Origin: Dacryopinax spathularia
Taxonomy: Eukaryota; Basidiomycota; Dacrymycetes; Dacrymycetales; Dacrymycetaceae
Assembly: GCA_037974965.1 (NCBI GenBank)
Contig: JBBPFI010000003.1
Span: forward strand, 2,542,001 to 2,606,000
Direction of reading: 5' to 3'
Length of the DNA: 64,000 nucleotides
The stretch's first letter is position 1, and the number at the start of each line of letters is the position of its first letter. The position numbers and the translations under genes were made by a program. Below the pieces are notes generated by a model that was given only the letters and a program-made list of their open reading frames with translations, was not told the origin of the DNA and searched no databases. Below, one piece after another: positions 34,631 through 44,425 of this stretch.

Positions 34631-36967
34631 TTACCAAAGTGTGCCGTGATCGCACTTACCGCTACGGATGCACGGAGCCCGCCCTGAATGGGCCGTGGCC
34701 ATGCGCTGGGCACAAGCTGGCCTTGCGGCCCTCCCGCCCAGAACGACTTGAGCATGGTCGGCACACCGTTCTCACGGATCGAAGACCACAGGCCCGCAGC
34801 ACGGTAGACAGGCCCTGAGATCGTGCGCATGTCCCCCGTCTGGGCCAGCGCAATGTTCCGGAGGCAGATTGCGATGCCCTCGATGAGATACCAGGGACAA
34901 GGACGTGTCCCGTTGTTGGTGATCGTCATCGCATCCTTCCACACACGGCGCGCTCTGACCGTCCAGAACCATGCCGCGTCCAGAAGCAGGTTCGGATAGA
35001 CCTGTGCGTGATGTCAGAGGTTGCGCTGGATGCTGCATGAAGCGTACGGAAGGCCTGAGCACAAGCAGCGATGCCCGGAACTGCGCTGAGGGCAGACCCG
35101 AATAATACACCGTTGTCATCGGCTTGAGGAGCTTGCTGACCACCCAGCTAGATCGGTCCGTTAACACACCATGCGTGCGCGGAAAGGGAAGAGATTTACC
35201 TTCCGCTACGATGCTCAGGGGCAAGCCTGTCTGGGTGGATGACGAGCTCCATCTCCGAGCGGATCCCAAGCGATCCCTCACCTTGCCGGATGCGTGTCGC
35301 GGTCTTGTCGAAGCTTGACTGCCGATTGAGACGCTCGATCATCTCATGCACCTTGCGTTCAAACCCGCCCCCAACGCCACAGACACCCAACGCAGCGGCC
35401 TCCTGACCAAGACTGATCTCGTGCTTGTCTGTCGAGTTCCGGAAGACCTTCTTCTGTGCCGAGTAGCCCTGCCATTTGATGCACTCAAACGGGTCAGGCC
35501 CCGCTATCCTACAGGGGTCTATGGGTGAGTACAGATAGGGGTTGAGGGTAGGGTACACCGAAAATGCGGCCCGAAACCTCCCTATCTCCCTATCTGTAAC
35601 ACCCATCACCTCCCCGCAGGCGAGCTCGTGATGGGTTGGCACGCATTTGAACCCATCACGAGCTCGCGCGCGAGGAGGTGATGGAAAAACGCTTACGAAC
35701 CCATCACCTCCTCGCGCGCGAGCTTGTGATGGGTTCAAACGCGTGCCAACCCATCACGAGCTCGCGCGCGAGCTCGTGAAGGGGCTGTGCTAAGCGAAAA
35801 AGCGGCCCAACCCATCACGAGCTCGCCTGCAAGCTCGTGATGGGTTGGCACGGGTCATTCGTTAGGCGCACGCTGCAATGCTCGCAGCACATCCACCATC
35901 CCTGTAACCCCTCTCTTGCATCTCCGTTGCACCGTATCGTCCTCTGCCTCTTTCCAAGGCCTCCTTGGGCCACCTACAGCGTAATATACATATAATACAT
36001 TATAATACAAGGTATCCTTTCTTTATATACAGCCTCTACGTTTATTTCGTTGCGCTCCCTTTATCCGCTCCCGACTTAGACTCCACGCGGGTTCAGCTCG
36101 AGCCGGGACGAGTGCATGCTGCGTGTCAGATTACGCAACATCTCCTGCGTCATCGGGGCATGCCGTTGCTGCACTGTCGCCCTCTTGTCCGGGCTTGCGC
36201 CCGTATTGCGCTGTGCGGGACGCTGCAACATACCTGTAGCTTCCCAGTGCGCAATGTCTGCATCCGACCAGATATGCCGTAGCCCTTCTTTGTGCTGTCC
36301 TCGTTCCCAGCAGTCCTTGATCTCCCTCCAGAGTGCTTCGATCCGGCTATGCTTGGCCATTCACCAGTATTCGATGCCGTTCGTTTGGCGCTGGCGTGGA
36401 CCACGCTTACCCAGCATATCCTTGTGCGGGCTGAGGACGGTGTAGAAGCCCCAGGATGCAAACAGACCCCAATGCAAGGCATGGTTCGCTGCGGTCATTA
36501 GCAGAGCATTCATCCGTATCCAGTCACACTCACAGGTCTTTGTCTTCATCATCGCATCTGTCACCCCCCAATGTGTCGCAAGATCCTCCTGCTGCTCGTA
36601 GAGCATGTACATCAGCCAGGCGATGAACGAGGCGGCCACAATCCCCACGTGGGTTGTCCCTGCGGCACGCTCCGGCACCAGCATTACCATGTTCTTCACC
36701 ACGTTGCGTGCATCCTCGACCGTGTTGAGACGTGCCTTTGGGTTGGACGCCATGTATCGGTATCGTGGGTGGATCTTGCAAAGCAGCGTGGCACAGAATA
36801 GGATGTACTGGTGCAGGTCGGTCTCGATCCGCTCCTCGAAGAGCACACGGAGGTGCTCGAATGCCGGTCGATACTGCGCACCTGTCGCCCCACGCCCCCC
36901 GCCCTTGCAGAGCTCTTCAAAGCCGTTGTTCATCTCCTCGGACAGGTCCCTGCGGAAGGTTGGAATC
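34631..36967 (-). pseudogene. Partial copy of the 3,145-bp repeat unit with two gene fragments
   Basis: This block matches 60528-62865 apart from substitutions and one single-base indel. It contains the 5' half of one copy of the unknown gene (start codon at 35606, reading down to 34631, cut after AVSAITAHFG). It then has the spacer with its large palindrome, then the 3' half of a second copy (36967 down to 36076). In that 3' half the arginine codon after NGIEYW is a TGA stop at 36363-36361. Its third intron (36533-36489) is 45 nt instead of 46. Both fragments are therefore broken genes. The right edge at 36967 is the same junction to satellite sequence seen at 62865. Confidence 0.85.
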
Positions 36968-37179
36968 TAGGTATGAAAGGTGTAAGGTCGGACATGGGTC
37001 GGACATACCCCTTCTGCAAACTGAATGTGTCAGAAACGGGTCTGTGGGGTCCAGGAGGGTACCAGGGGTCCCTGGAAGGTGCCGGGTGGCGTCCCCGGCC
37101 TTGGGGGCGGCCCGGTTCCTGCGATATCGCGGGTTCAGTGCTGCACTATAGGGGGGGGTATGCCACCGTGCTCTACAGC
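36968..37179. other. Unique spacer between gene fragment and satellite array
   Basis: About 210 bp found again at 62866-63077. It is GC-rich with a small CCTGCGATATCGCGGG palindrome near 37116-37131. No gene. It marks the ancestral boundary between the 3,145-bp array and the 161-bp satellite. Confidence 0.6.
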
Positions 37180-38282
37180 GTGATTCCTGATGACTAATCA
37201 TGTTTTTTGATGACTAATTGGGTCTGGGAGTCCAATGGGCATGATTAGTCATCACCAATCACGATTAGTCATGCGGGAATGGCACACGGATGCTGTTATG
37301 GCTGGGGGCTAGATCGCCCTTCATCAAAGGTACGGCACAGCGCTCTGCAGCGGGATTCCTGATGACTAATCGTGTTTTTAGGTGACTAATTGACCTAAAG
37401 AGTCAATGTGCACCGATTAGTCATCAGGGATCTGGCTCAGTGATGAAGCAATGGCCGCTGCGGGATATTGCAGGCGGTCAGGAATTGCACCATGCGCAGA
37501 GCAGCCCGCAGGCAGAATTCTGATGACTAATCATGTTTTTTGGTGACTAATGGACCTAAATAGTCAGTCTGCATGCATTAGTCATCAGGAATCTGGCTCG
37601 GTGACGGAGGAACAGCCCCTGCGGGATATCACAGGCTACAGCCATGTGCACCCACCGCAGAGCATCCCGCTGGCAGATTCCTGATGACTAATCATGACAT
37701 TTGGCGACTAATTGACCTGTAGAGTCTGTCTGCACCGATTAGTCATCAGGAATCTCGCTCGGTGATGGCGAAATGGCCTTGACGCAATATCAAAGGAAAC
37801 AGCCATGCATATGCACCGCACAGCATCCCGCAGGCAGAATCCTGATGACTAATCGTGTTTTTTGGTGACTAATTGACCTATAGAACCAGTCTGCACCGAT
37901 TAGTCATCAGGGATCTGGCTCGGTGACGGAGAAATGGCCGCTGCGGGATAGCGCAGGGGGCCAGGAATTGCACCATGCGCCAGGCATCCCGCTGGCAGAA
38001 TCCTGATGACTAATCATGTTTTTAGGTGACTAATTGACCTATAGAGCCCGTCTGCACTGATTAGTCATCAGGGATCTTGCTCGGTGATGGAGAAATGGCC
38101 TTCACGCGATATTGCAGGTGACAGGAATGCGCACCCACTGCAGAGCATCCCGCAAGCGGAATCCTGATGACTAATCGTGTTTTTAGGTGACTAATTGACG
38201 TATAGAACCAGTCTGCACCGATTAGTCATCAAGGATCTGTCTCGGTGACGGAGAAACAGCCGCTGCAGGATATTGCAGGGGG
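37180..38282. repeat. 161-bp palindromic satellite, array 1 (about 7 units)
   Basis: Copies of TGATGACTAATC recur at about 37361, 37522, 37683, 37843, 38004 and 38166, a spacing of 160-162 bp. In each unit this motif is followed after about 60 bp by its inverse, GATTAGTCATCA, with GTGACTAATTGAC between them, so each unit can form a hairpin. The rest of the unit is GC-richer and more variable. The array is interrupted at 38283 by the retrotransposon nest and resumes at 52756. Confidence 0.93.
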
Positions 38283-38998
38283 TGTGAGGGCACACCACAA
38301 TAACAAGGCTACTGCGGGTGAACAGAGAGACGGGGTAGCGTCCAGAGAGAGTGCAAGGGGTCGTTTAGGGATGACAGAGAGTGTATTGGATCGAGTGCCT
38401 AGGTAGTTACAATGGTGGAATTTCCCCAGAGACCGGATCTAAGGGGATAGAGGCCCTAAAGGCTCTATATTTATACCCGGGAGCCCTAAAGGCTATCCCT
38501 TGCTACGGGAGGTTCTGGAAGACCTCAGAAAGCGTCAGAACGCGTCAGAATGTGTCAGAAGACGTCAGAATGACTAGGGAATGAGTAAGGGATGAGTATA
38601 GCACAGCAGTACAGTCATCGCGTGTCAGGATGACTCCATGGCAGTGCATGGCAGTGCGTGGTGTCATGGCAGTGCATACTCAAACCTGTGCGTATGCCTG
38701 GGCCCATGGCTGTGGGTCCTGTAGCTGGTCCCTGGGCGCTTAGAATCGATAGGAAGCCCTTGGAAGATGGTGGGGTTAAGGTGGCAATCCGCCGATGGCG
38801 GCAATAAGGGCATGAGCGGCACGTCCCTGACTGGTGGCACGTCTGGCCATTGACTAGGCTTCTGGGCGGCACCGGCATTAGTCCTATCACCGGTGATCGG
38901 TGGAGATAGGCGATAGAAGCTCTTGCTGGGTGGCCACGGGCATGTGGTCGTGATTGGGAGTCCAGGCTTTAGGGTCGAAAAAGGTACATCCCCTGACA
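38283..38998 (-). repeat. 3' LTR of the outer element
   Basis: 716 bp, TG...CA ends (TGTCAGGGG to CCCTCACA in element orientation). Same length and apparently the same sequence as the other three LTRs. Confidence 0.95.
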
Positions 38999-39012
38999 TC
39001 ACCCCCCCCTTT
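38999..39012 (-). other. Polypurine tract of the outer element
   Basis: On the minus strand AAAGGGGGGGGTGA directly precedes the 3' LTR. It would prime plus-strand DNA synthesis. Confidence 0.8.
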
Positions 39013-39707
39013 AAGGTGCGATGCCCCAGAGCACGTGGTTGTGGGTGGCAGTGTTGACAGTACAGTCGTTGATGGTGTCTCGGTTGGTTGGGGGCTCCTG
39101 TGTCTCTTGCGTTCGACCATCATGGACCCAGGTACGGTTATTGGCAGTACAATGACTTTGCTGACCTTGAGCCTAGTGATATTGTCCTTAAGGTGGAAGG
39201 CGCGTGGGGATGTGGTGTTGGAGGAGCTCCCAGCAACGCCATGGGTTCAGGTTGTGGTGGGACGGTTTCTGGTCAGGGGAGAGACACAGGTGGGGTTGGA
39301 GCGGTGTCGATGCTGTGTGGTGGAATGGCGGGAGTGCGTGCGGTTGCCAGAGTGGCCGAGCTGCCTTTTCTGTTGCCTGCGGGACGCATGGAGCGAGTGC
39401 GGGCCATTTCGTGCTGAGTACGCCATCCTGTCATTGGCGGTAATCGTTGCTAATATCGTGATAGCTTTCTGGCCAGCTTTGGAGGGCAGGCCCCAAAAAT
39501 CCATCGTCGGATACCAAAGCGTTGGAAGCGAGTGGAGGATATTGACAAGGATCGGCTTCGTCCTGGCATGGAGTGGGCTGTGAGGTGGTTTCTGGAAGAT
39601 GGGAGGTTGGTATGGGCATGGGAGAAGTGCTTGAGTTGTCGTCTGCAATGTCGGCAATGTATTCGTGTAGATGGCTTTTCTTGTTGCTTGTTTTGCCTTT
39701 TGGACGA

Positions 39708-42503
39708 TTACTGGTGTTGTTGAGCGCGCCCTTCGGTCCAACTGAAGAGAACCTTTGGTGAGGGAGTTGTGTAGTTCTCCAGTTGTTGAAATGGAAGTCG
39801 TTGGAACGTGAGTGCCGAAATCCGTCCAGGTGCAGATGGGTGCTTGGTGTGGAAGTCGCGGATAGCCTTGGGTGCATCTTCACGGAGTTGTGCTTCGGGT
39901 TCCCAAGTGCGTTCAGAGTTTGGGTAGCCCTTCCACTTGACCAGATATTCCAACTTGCCACGGCGGAGACGGCTGTCATCGATACGTTCAAGTTCCCATT
40001 GTGGAACTCCATCTTGGACTACAGCAGGGGGTGGTCGCTTCTCTTGAGGGCGGCCAGGGAGATCACTTTCCTGGTAGCAACGCAGTTTGCTGACATGGAA
40101 GACAGGGTGAATAAGGAAACTGCTGGGGAGTTTGAGTCGGTACGCATTATTGTTGATCTTTTCAAGGATCTCAAAGGGTCCGAACCATTTGTCATCCAGT
40201 TTCTTGGCTGGTCTTGTTGTCTTGATATTGTGCGAGTCTAGCCAGACCTTGTCTCCAGGTTGGTAGTTAGGCGTCTGGCCATGGTGGAGATCGTAGAAAC
40301 GTGCCATGTCCTCGGATGCTTGCTTCAGGGCGGCCGTGCATTCCTCTTGTAGCTTGTTCATGCGGGTGAGGAAATCATTGACTCCTTCAATGGGAGAGTC
40401 ACGGATGGGTTCGGTACCCATGCGGGGATTTTGTCCGGTGTTGGCCATAAAGGGTGACATGCGCGTAGAGGCTTGAACACGGTTGTTGTATGCAAACTCA
40501 GCAAGAGGGAGCCAGTCAACCCAATCATCCTGCCGATAATTGACAAACAGGCGTAGGTACTGCTCGATCTCCTGGTTGATGCGTTCCGTTTGGCCATCAG
40601 TCTGTGGGTGGTAGGCGCTAGAGGCGGAAGTCTTGATATCCAAAAGGCGATTGAGTTCTCTCATGAAGGCTGACACATACTGCGTTCCTCGATCACTGAT
40701 GATTTCTTCTGGGAGTCCATGATGTCTCCAAACATTGTCACGGAAGAGTCGAGCGATGCCCAAGGAGGACACTTCATTCTGGGTTGGTGCAAAGTGTGCT
40801 TGCTTGGTGAGTCGATCTACGGCAACAAAGATGGCATCATGTCCATTTGATGGTGGAAGGGAGGTAATCAGGTCTGTGGTTACGCATTGCCAGCGTCGGG
40901 TGGGGATTCGGTTTGGCATAAGTTGCCCAGTAGGAGCTTGAGGGTACACCTTGGTGCGGTTACAGGCATGGCATGTCGTCACATAACGCCCAATGAATCG
41001 GCTGATGTTGGGCCACCAATAGTTTCGTGAGACCAGTTCGAGTGTCTTCCATCGGCCTGGATGTCCTGCCACAGGTGTGTCGTGATGAAGTCGTACAATC
41101 TTTGTTCGGAGTGCATCGTTCTTGGGCACGTAAACCTTTCCTCGAAATAGGATAAGGCCAGATTCTTCTGCCCATTCAGAGCCAATAAGGCGACTAGTGC
41201 CAGCAGCCTTCATTTCTTCAATTGCTTTGACCACAGCTTCATCTTGGTCCTTGCAATTTCGTATTTCTCGGAGGAGATCTCGTTCAGCACCAGTGATAAG
41301 GGCATGTCCACGTTGTGCTGCAGCAATCTTGAACCAGTGTGGACGAAGCAAAATTTGATCGGTGTTATCATTCTCCCCCCTCTTATGGTCCGCTCGTCTC
41401 GAGAGGGCATCGGGCTTGCCGCTTTGTTTGCCAGCACGATGGACCAGAACAAAATCAAATCGGGAGAGGAAGAGTGACCAGCGTGCTTGGCGTCGAGTCA
41501 GCTTCTGAGCAGTCTGGAAGTACTTGAGATTTTGATGGTCCGTGTAGATCTCAAACTGGTGTTTGGCTCCTTCCAGGAAGTGACGCCATTCTTCAAGGGC
41601 GCGGATGATTGCCAGTAGTTCTTTGTCATGGATGTCGTAGTTTCGTTCCGTTTCGGAGAGGCTCTTGGACAGGAATGCGATGGGGTGCCATTTGCCATCC
41701 TCCCCCAGTTGAGAGAGTTCGGCTCCAGTGGCATAGTCAGAGCTGTCTGCCTCTACTCGGAAGGGTTTATCTTCATTTGGAAAGGCAAGTACCGGGTGCG
41801 AGGTGATGGCTTCCTTCAGGTGCTCGAATGCAGTTTGCTGATCGGAGCCCCATGTGAAAGGGGTATCTTTTCGGGTGAGGTCGTGGAGTGGCCGGGCGAT
41901 GGTGGAGAAGTCTTTGATAAAGCGGCGGTAGAAGTTACAGAAACCAATGAAAGATTGCACTTCTGTCAGGTTGGTAGGGATTGGCCAATTCGAGACGCCT
42001 TCCACCTTGACAGGATCCATTGCAACAGTACCCCTTCCAATGATGAGACCGAGGTACTCGATGGTCTCCTTATGGAATTCACATTTGGCTGGGCGAAGGT
42101 AGAGCTTGTGTTGGCGGAGAAGTTCCAAGACTTGCAGAACTGTCTGGCGGTGGTCTTCAAGGTTGTCCGAAAAGATCAGGATGTCGTCCAAATAGACAAC
42201 CACACGTCCAGCATCAATGAGATCTCGAAAGATGTCATTCATCATGGTCTGGAAGGTGCTCGGACTATTGGTAAGGCCAAAGAACATGACCAGAGGTTCA
42301 AACAAGCCACGGTTGGTACGGAAGGCTGCTTTCCATTCATCGCCTTCCTTGATACGTATGTTGTTGTAACCCCAGCGAATATCCAACTTGGTGAACCACT
42401 GAGCATGACGTAGTTGGTTAACGAGGTCGGAGATAAGTGGAATTGGATAGCGATTCTTGATAGTCATCTCGTTGAGCTTGCGGTAGTCTTGGACAAGGCG
42501 TAA
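39708..42503 (-). pseudogene. pol: Outer element pol, downstream part (RT to chromodomain)
   Basis: Continues the outer element's Pol from LVQDYRKLNEM after the insertion point: reverse transcriptase with VVYLDDILIF, RNase H, zinc-binding and DDE integrase, and C-terminal chromodomain, ending at 39708. The open frame runs on a little into the inner LTR, which is an accident of insertion. It is separated from its upstream part (49738-50837) by the 7.2-kb nested element. Confidence 0.93.
42499..42503. other. Left target-site duplication CGTAA of the inner element
   Basis: CGTAA here and at 49738-49742 directly flanks the inner element. Five-base duplications are normal for Ty3/gypsy integrases. 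Confidence 0.92.
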
Positions 42504-43219
42504 TGTCAGGGGATGTACCTTTTTCGACCCTAAAGCCTGGACTCCCAATCACGACCACATGCCCGTGGCCACCCAGCAAGAGCTTCTATCGCCTATCTCC
42601 ACCGATCACCGGTGATAGGACTAATGCCGGTGCCGCCCAGAAGCCTAGTCAATGGCCAGACGTGCCACCAGTCAGGGACGTGCCGCTCATGCCCTTATTG
42701 CCGCCATCGGCGGATTGCCACCTTAACCCCACCATCTTCCAAGGGCTTCCTATCGATTCTAAGCGCCCAGGGACCAGCTACAGGACCCACAGCCATGGGC
42801 CCAGGCATACGCACAGGTTTGAGTATGCACTGCCATGACACCACGCACTGCCATGCACTGCCATGGAGTCATCCTGACACGCGATGACTGTACTGCTGTG
42901 CTATACTCATCCCTTACTCATTCCCTAGTCATTCTGACGTCTTCTGACACATTCTGACGCGTTCTGACGCTTTCTGAGGTCTTCCAGAACCTCCCGTAGC
43001 AAGGGATAGCCTTTAGGGCTCCCGGGTATAAATATAGAGCCTTTAGGGCCTCTATCCCCTTAGATCCGGTCTCTGGGGAAATTCCACCATTGTAACTACC
43101 TAGGCACTCGATCCAATACACTCTCTGTCATCCCTAAACGACCCCTTGCACTCTCTCTGGACGCTACCCCGTCTCTCTGTTCACCCGCAGTAGCCTTGTT
43201 ATTGTGGTGTGCCCTCACA
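42504..43219 (+). repeat. 5' LTR of the inner element with promoter
   Basis: 716 bp, TGTCAGGGG...CCCTCACA. It holds TATAAATA at 43027-43034, and 35 bp further AGATCCGGTCT at 43062-43072, the likely RNA start (see findings). Confidence 0.95.
43027..43034 (+). promoter_or_regulatory. LTR TATA box
   Basis: TATAAATA in the LTR, 35 bp before the position where the RNA should begin if the element is self-primed. The same sequence is in all four LTRs. Confidence 0.7.
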
Positions 43220-43221
43220 GA

Positions 43222-43232
43222 AGACCGGATCT
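43222..43232 (+). other. Primer-binding site complementary to the element's own RNA 5' end
   Basis: AGACCGGATCT, two bases after the 5' LTR. It is the exact reverse complement of AGATCCGGTCT at 43062-43072 in the LTR, and does not begin with TGG as tRNA-primed sites do. This matches the self-priming arrangement known from Tf1 of fission yeast and related elements. Confidence 0.75.
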
Positions 43233-43297
43233 GCCGACAACAACCCTACTGCTATTCCCTACTCTACTCCTACCTCTGAGCTTTACTCTACACCTCT

Positions 43298-44425
43298 ATG
43301 GCGTACCCTACAGTCCCAGGAATCCCCATGGTGATGGGCGATGTGGGTCCTCAAGTCTCTGCCGCAGCAGCCAGTGAGGCAACCCCAACTGTCAACAATA
43401 CGACCACTACGCAGGAACCTCGTGCCAAGACTGTGGAAGAACAACTGACCGATGAGCTCAAGGCATTGCAAGCTAGGATTGCACAGCTCGAAGTCATGCC
43501 CCGTCGTAACACCCCTGTGGCACCACCCGATATCTTCGATGGCACTCGTGCCAAAGCCGACACCTTTCTACGCCAACTCCGCATCAACTTCTTTGCCCGT
43601 CCATTGGACTTCCCGACCGCCAATGAATGCATCATCTTTGCCTTGTCCTACATGAAAGGAGGGATTGCTGGCACATGGGCAGACCGCCTAGTTGCTAACA
43701 CCGATGATCCCGACAAACCGGCTGCACTGTCTTTCACCACGTGGAATGAGTTTGAGAAACTCTTCCGCCTCACATTCATGGACCCCGATCCTGAAGGCTC
43801 CGCACGCTTCAAGATGGATCAACTCAAGCAAGGGCAGAAGACGGCCGATGAATACGTATCTGCATTCCAAGAGCTAGCCACACGCACTCAGTATAACGAT
43901 ACTGCTCTGATGGAGAAATTCGAACGCGGCCTCAACAGCGCGCTGGTCAGCAAGATCTATGCACTGCCGGAAATGCCAACGAAACTGCAGGCATGGTATG
44001 ACTATGCCCTTCGCTTTGATCGACAGCAGCGTAAGCTAGATGCACGCCGGCCATTCTCCAACAACAACACCCGATATGTCCGACAGACTACCACGAGTAC
44101 CACTGCACGTTCGCCTACTTCGGCTACAACCACCACACCAGCCCTGCACCCTGGTGAGCCCATGGACATTGATTCCAACCGTCGTACCGGACGCAAGATC
44201 ACCTGCTACAACTGTGGCCAACCTGGACATATTGCCCGTGAATGCCCAGAGCCCAAGAAAGCCCGCATTCGTGCAACCGACACTGCGACTACCGATACCA
44301 CACCTTTGAATGCCGATGGTGTGAGAGCGATCCTGAGGGAAGAGATTGGCAAATTGCTCTCTTCCAACAAAGCGCTCCCAGCCCCACCTAAGGCAACTGA
44401 AGAATCACCCCAGGAGGATTTTTGA
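43298..44425 (+). CDS. gag: Gag polyprotein of the inner element
   Basis: 375 aa. An N-terminal coiled-coil-like segment (LKALQARIAQLE) precedes a retrotransposon Gag core at about residues 75-240 (FLRQLRINFF, FMDPDPEGSARF, RTQYNDTALMEKFERGL). A CCHC zinc knuckle, CYNCGQPGHIARECPEPKK, lies at about 303-318. It forms the virus-like particle and binds the RNA. The stop codon TGA at 44423-44425 overlaps the start of the pol frame. Confidence 0.95.
   Translation: MAYPTVPGIPMVMGDVGPQVSAAAASEATPTVNNTTTTQEPRAKTVEEQLTDELKALQARIAQLEVMPRRNTPVAPPDIFDGTRAKADTFLRQLRINFFARPLDFPTANECIIFALSYMKGGIAGTWADRLVANTDDPDKPAALSFTTWNEFEKLFRLTFMDPDPEGSARFKMDQLKQGQKTADEYVSAFQELATRTQYNDTALMEKFERGLNSALVSKIYALPEMPTKLQAWYDYALRFDRQQRKLDARRPFSNNNTRYVRQTTTSTTARSPTSATTTTPALHPGEPMDIDSNRRTGRKITCYNCGQPGHIARECPEPKKARIRATDTATTDTTPLNADGVRAILREEIGKLLSSNKALPAPPKATEESPQEDF

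Noticed and set aside
37180-38282. CRISPR-like array
   Set aside because: The repeats are 161 bp with no short constant spacer-repeat pattern, the variable part is also repeated, and the genome is eukaryotic. It is a satellite.
41628-42413. Long antisense open frame (261 codons) opposite pol
   Set aside because: It lies fully opposite the RT/RNase H coding sequence, is present in both element copies, and has no protein features. It is a shadow of pol codon usage.
42504-42548. In-frame fusion of LTR sequence to the outer pol
   Set aside because: Accident of the nested insertion; the reading begins inside the inner LTR and is not a real gene start.
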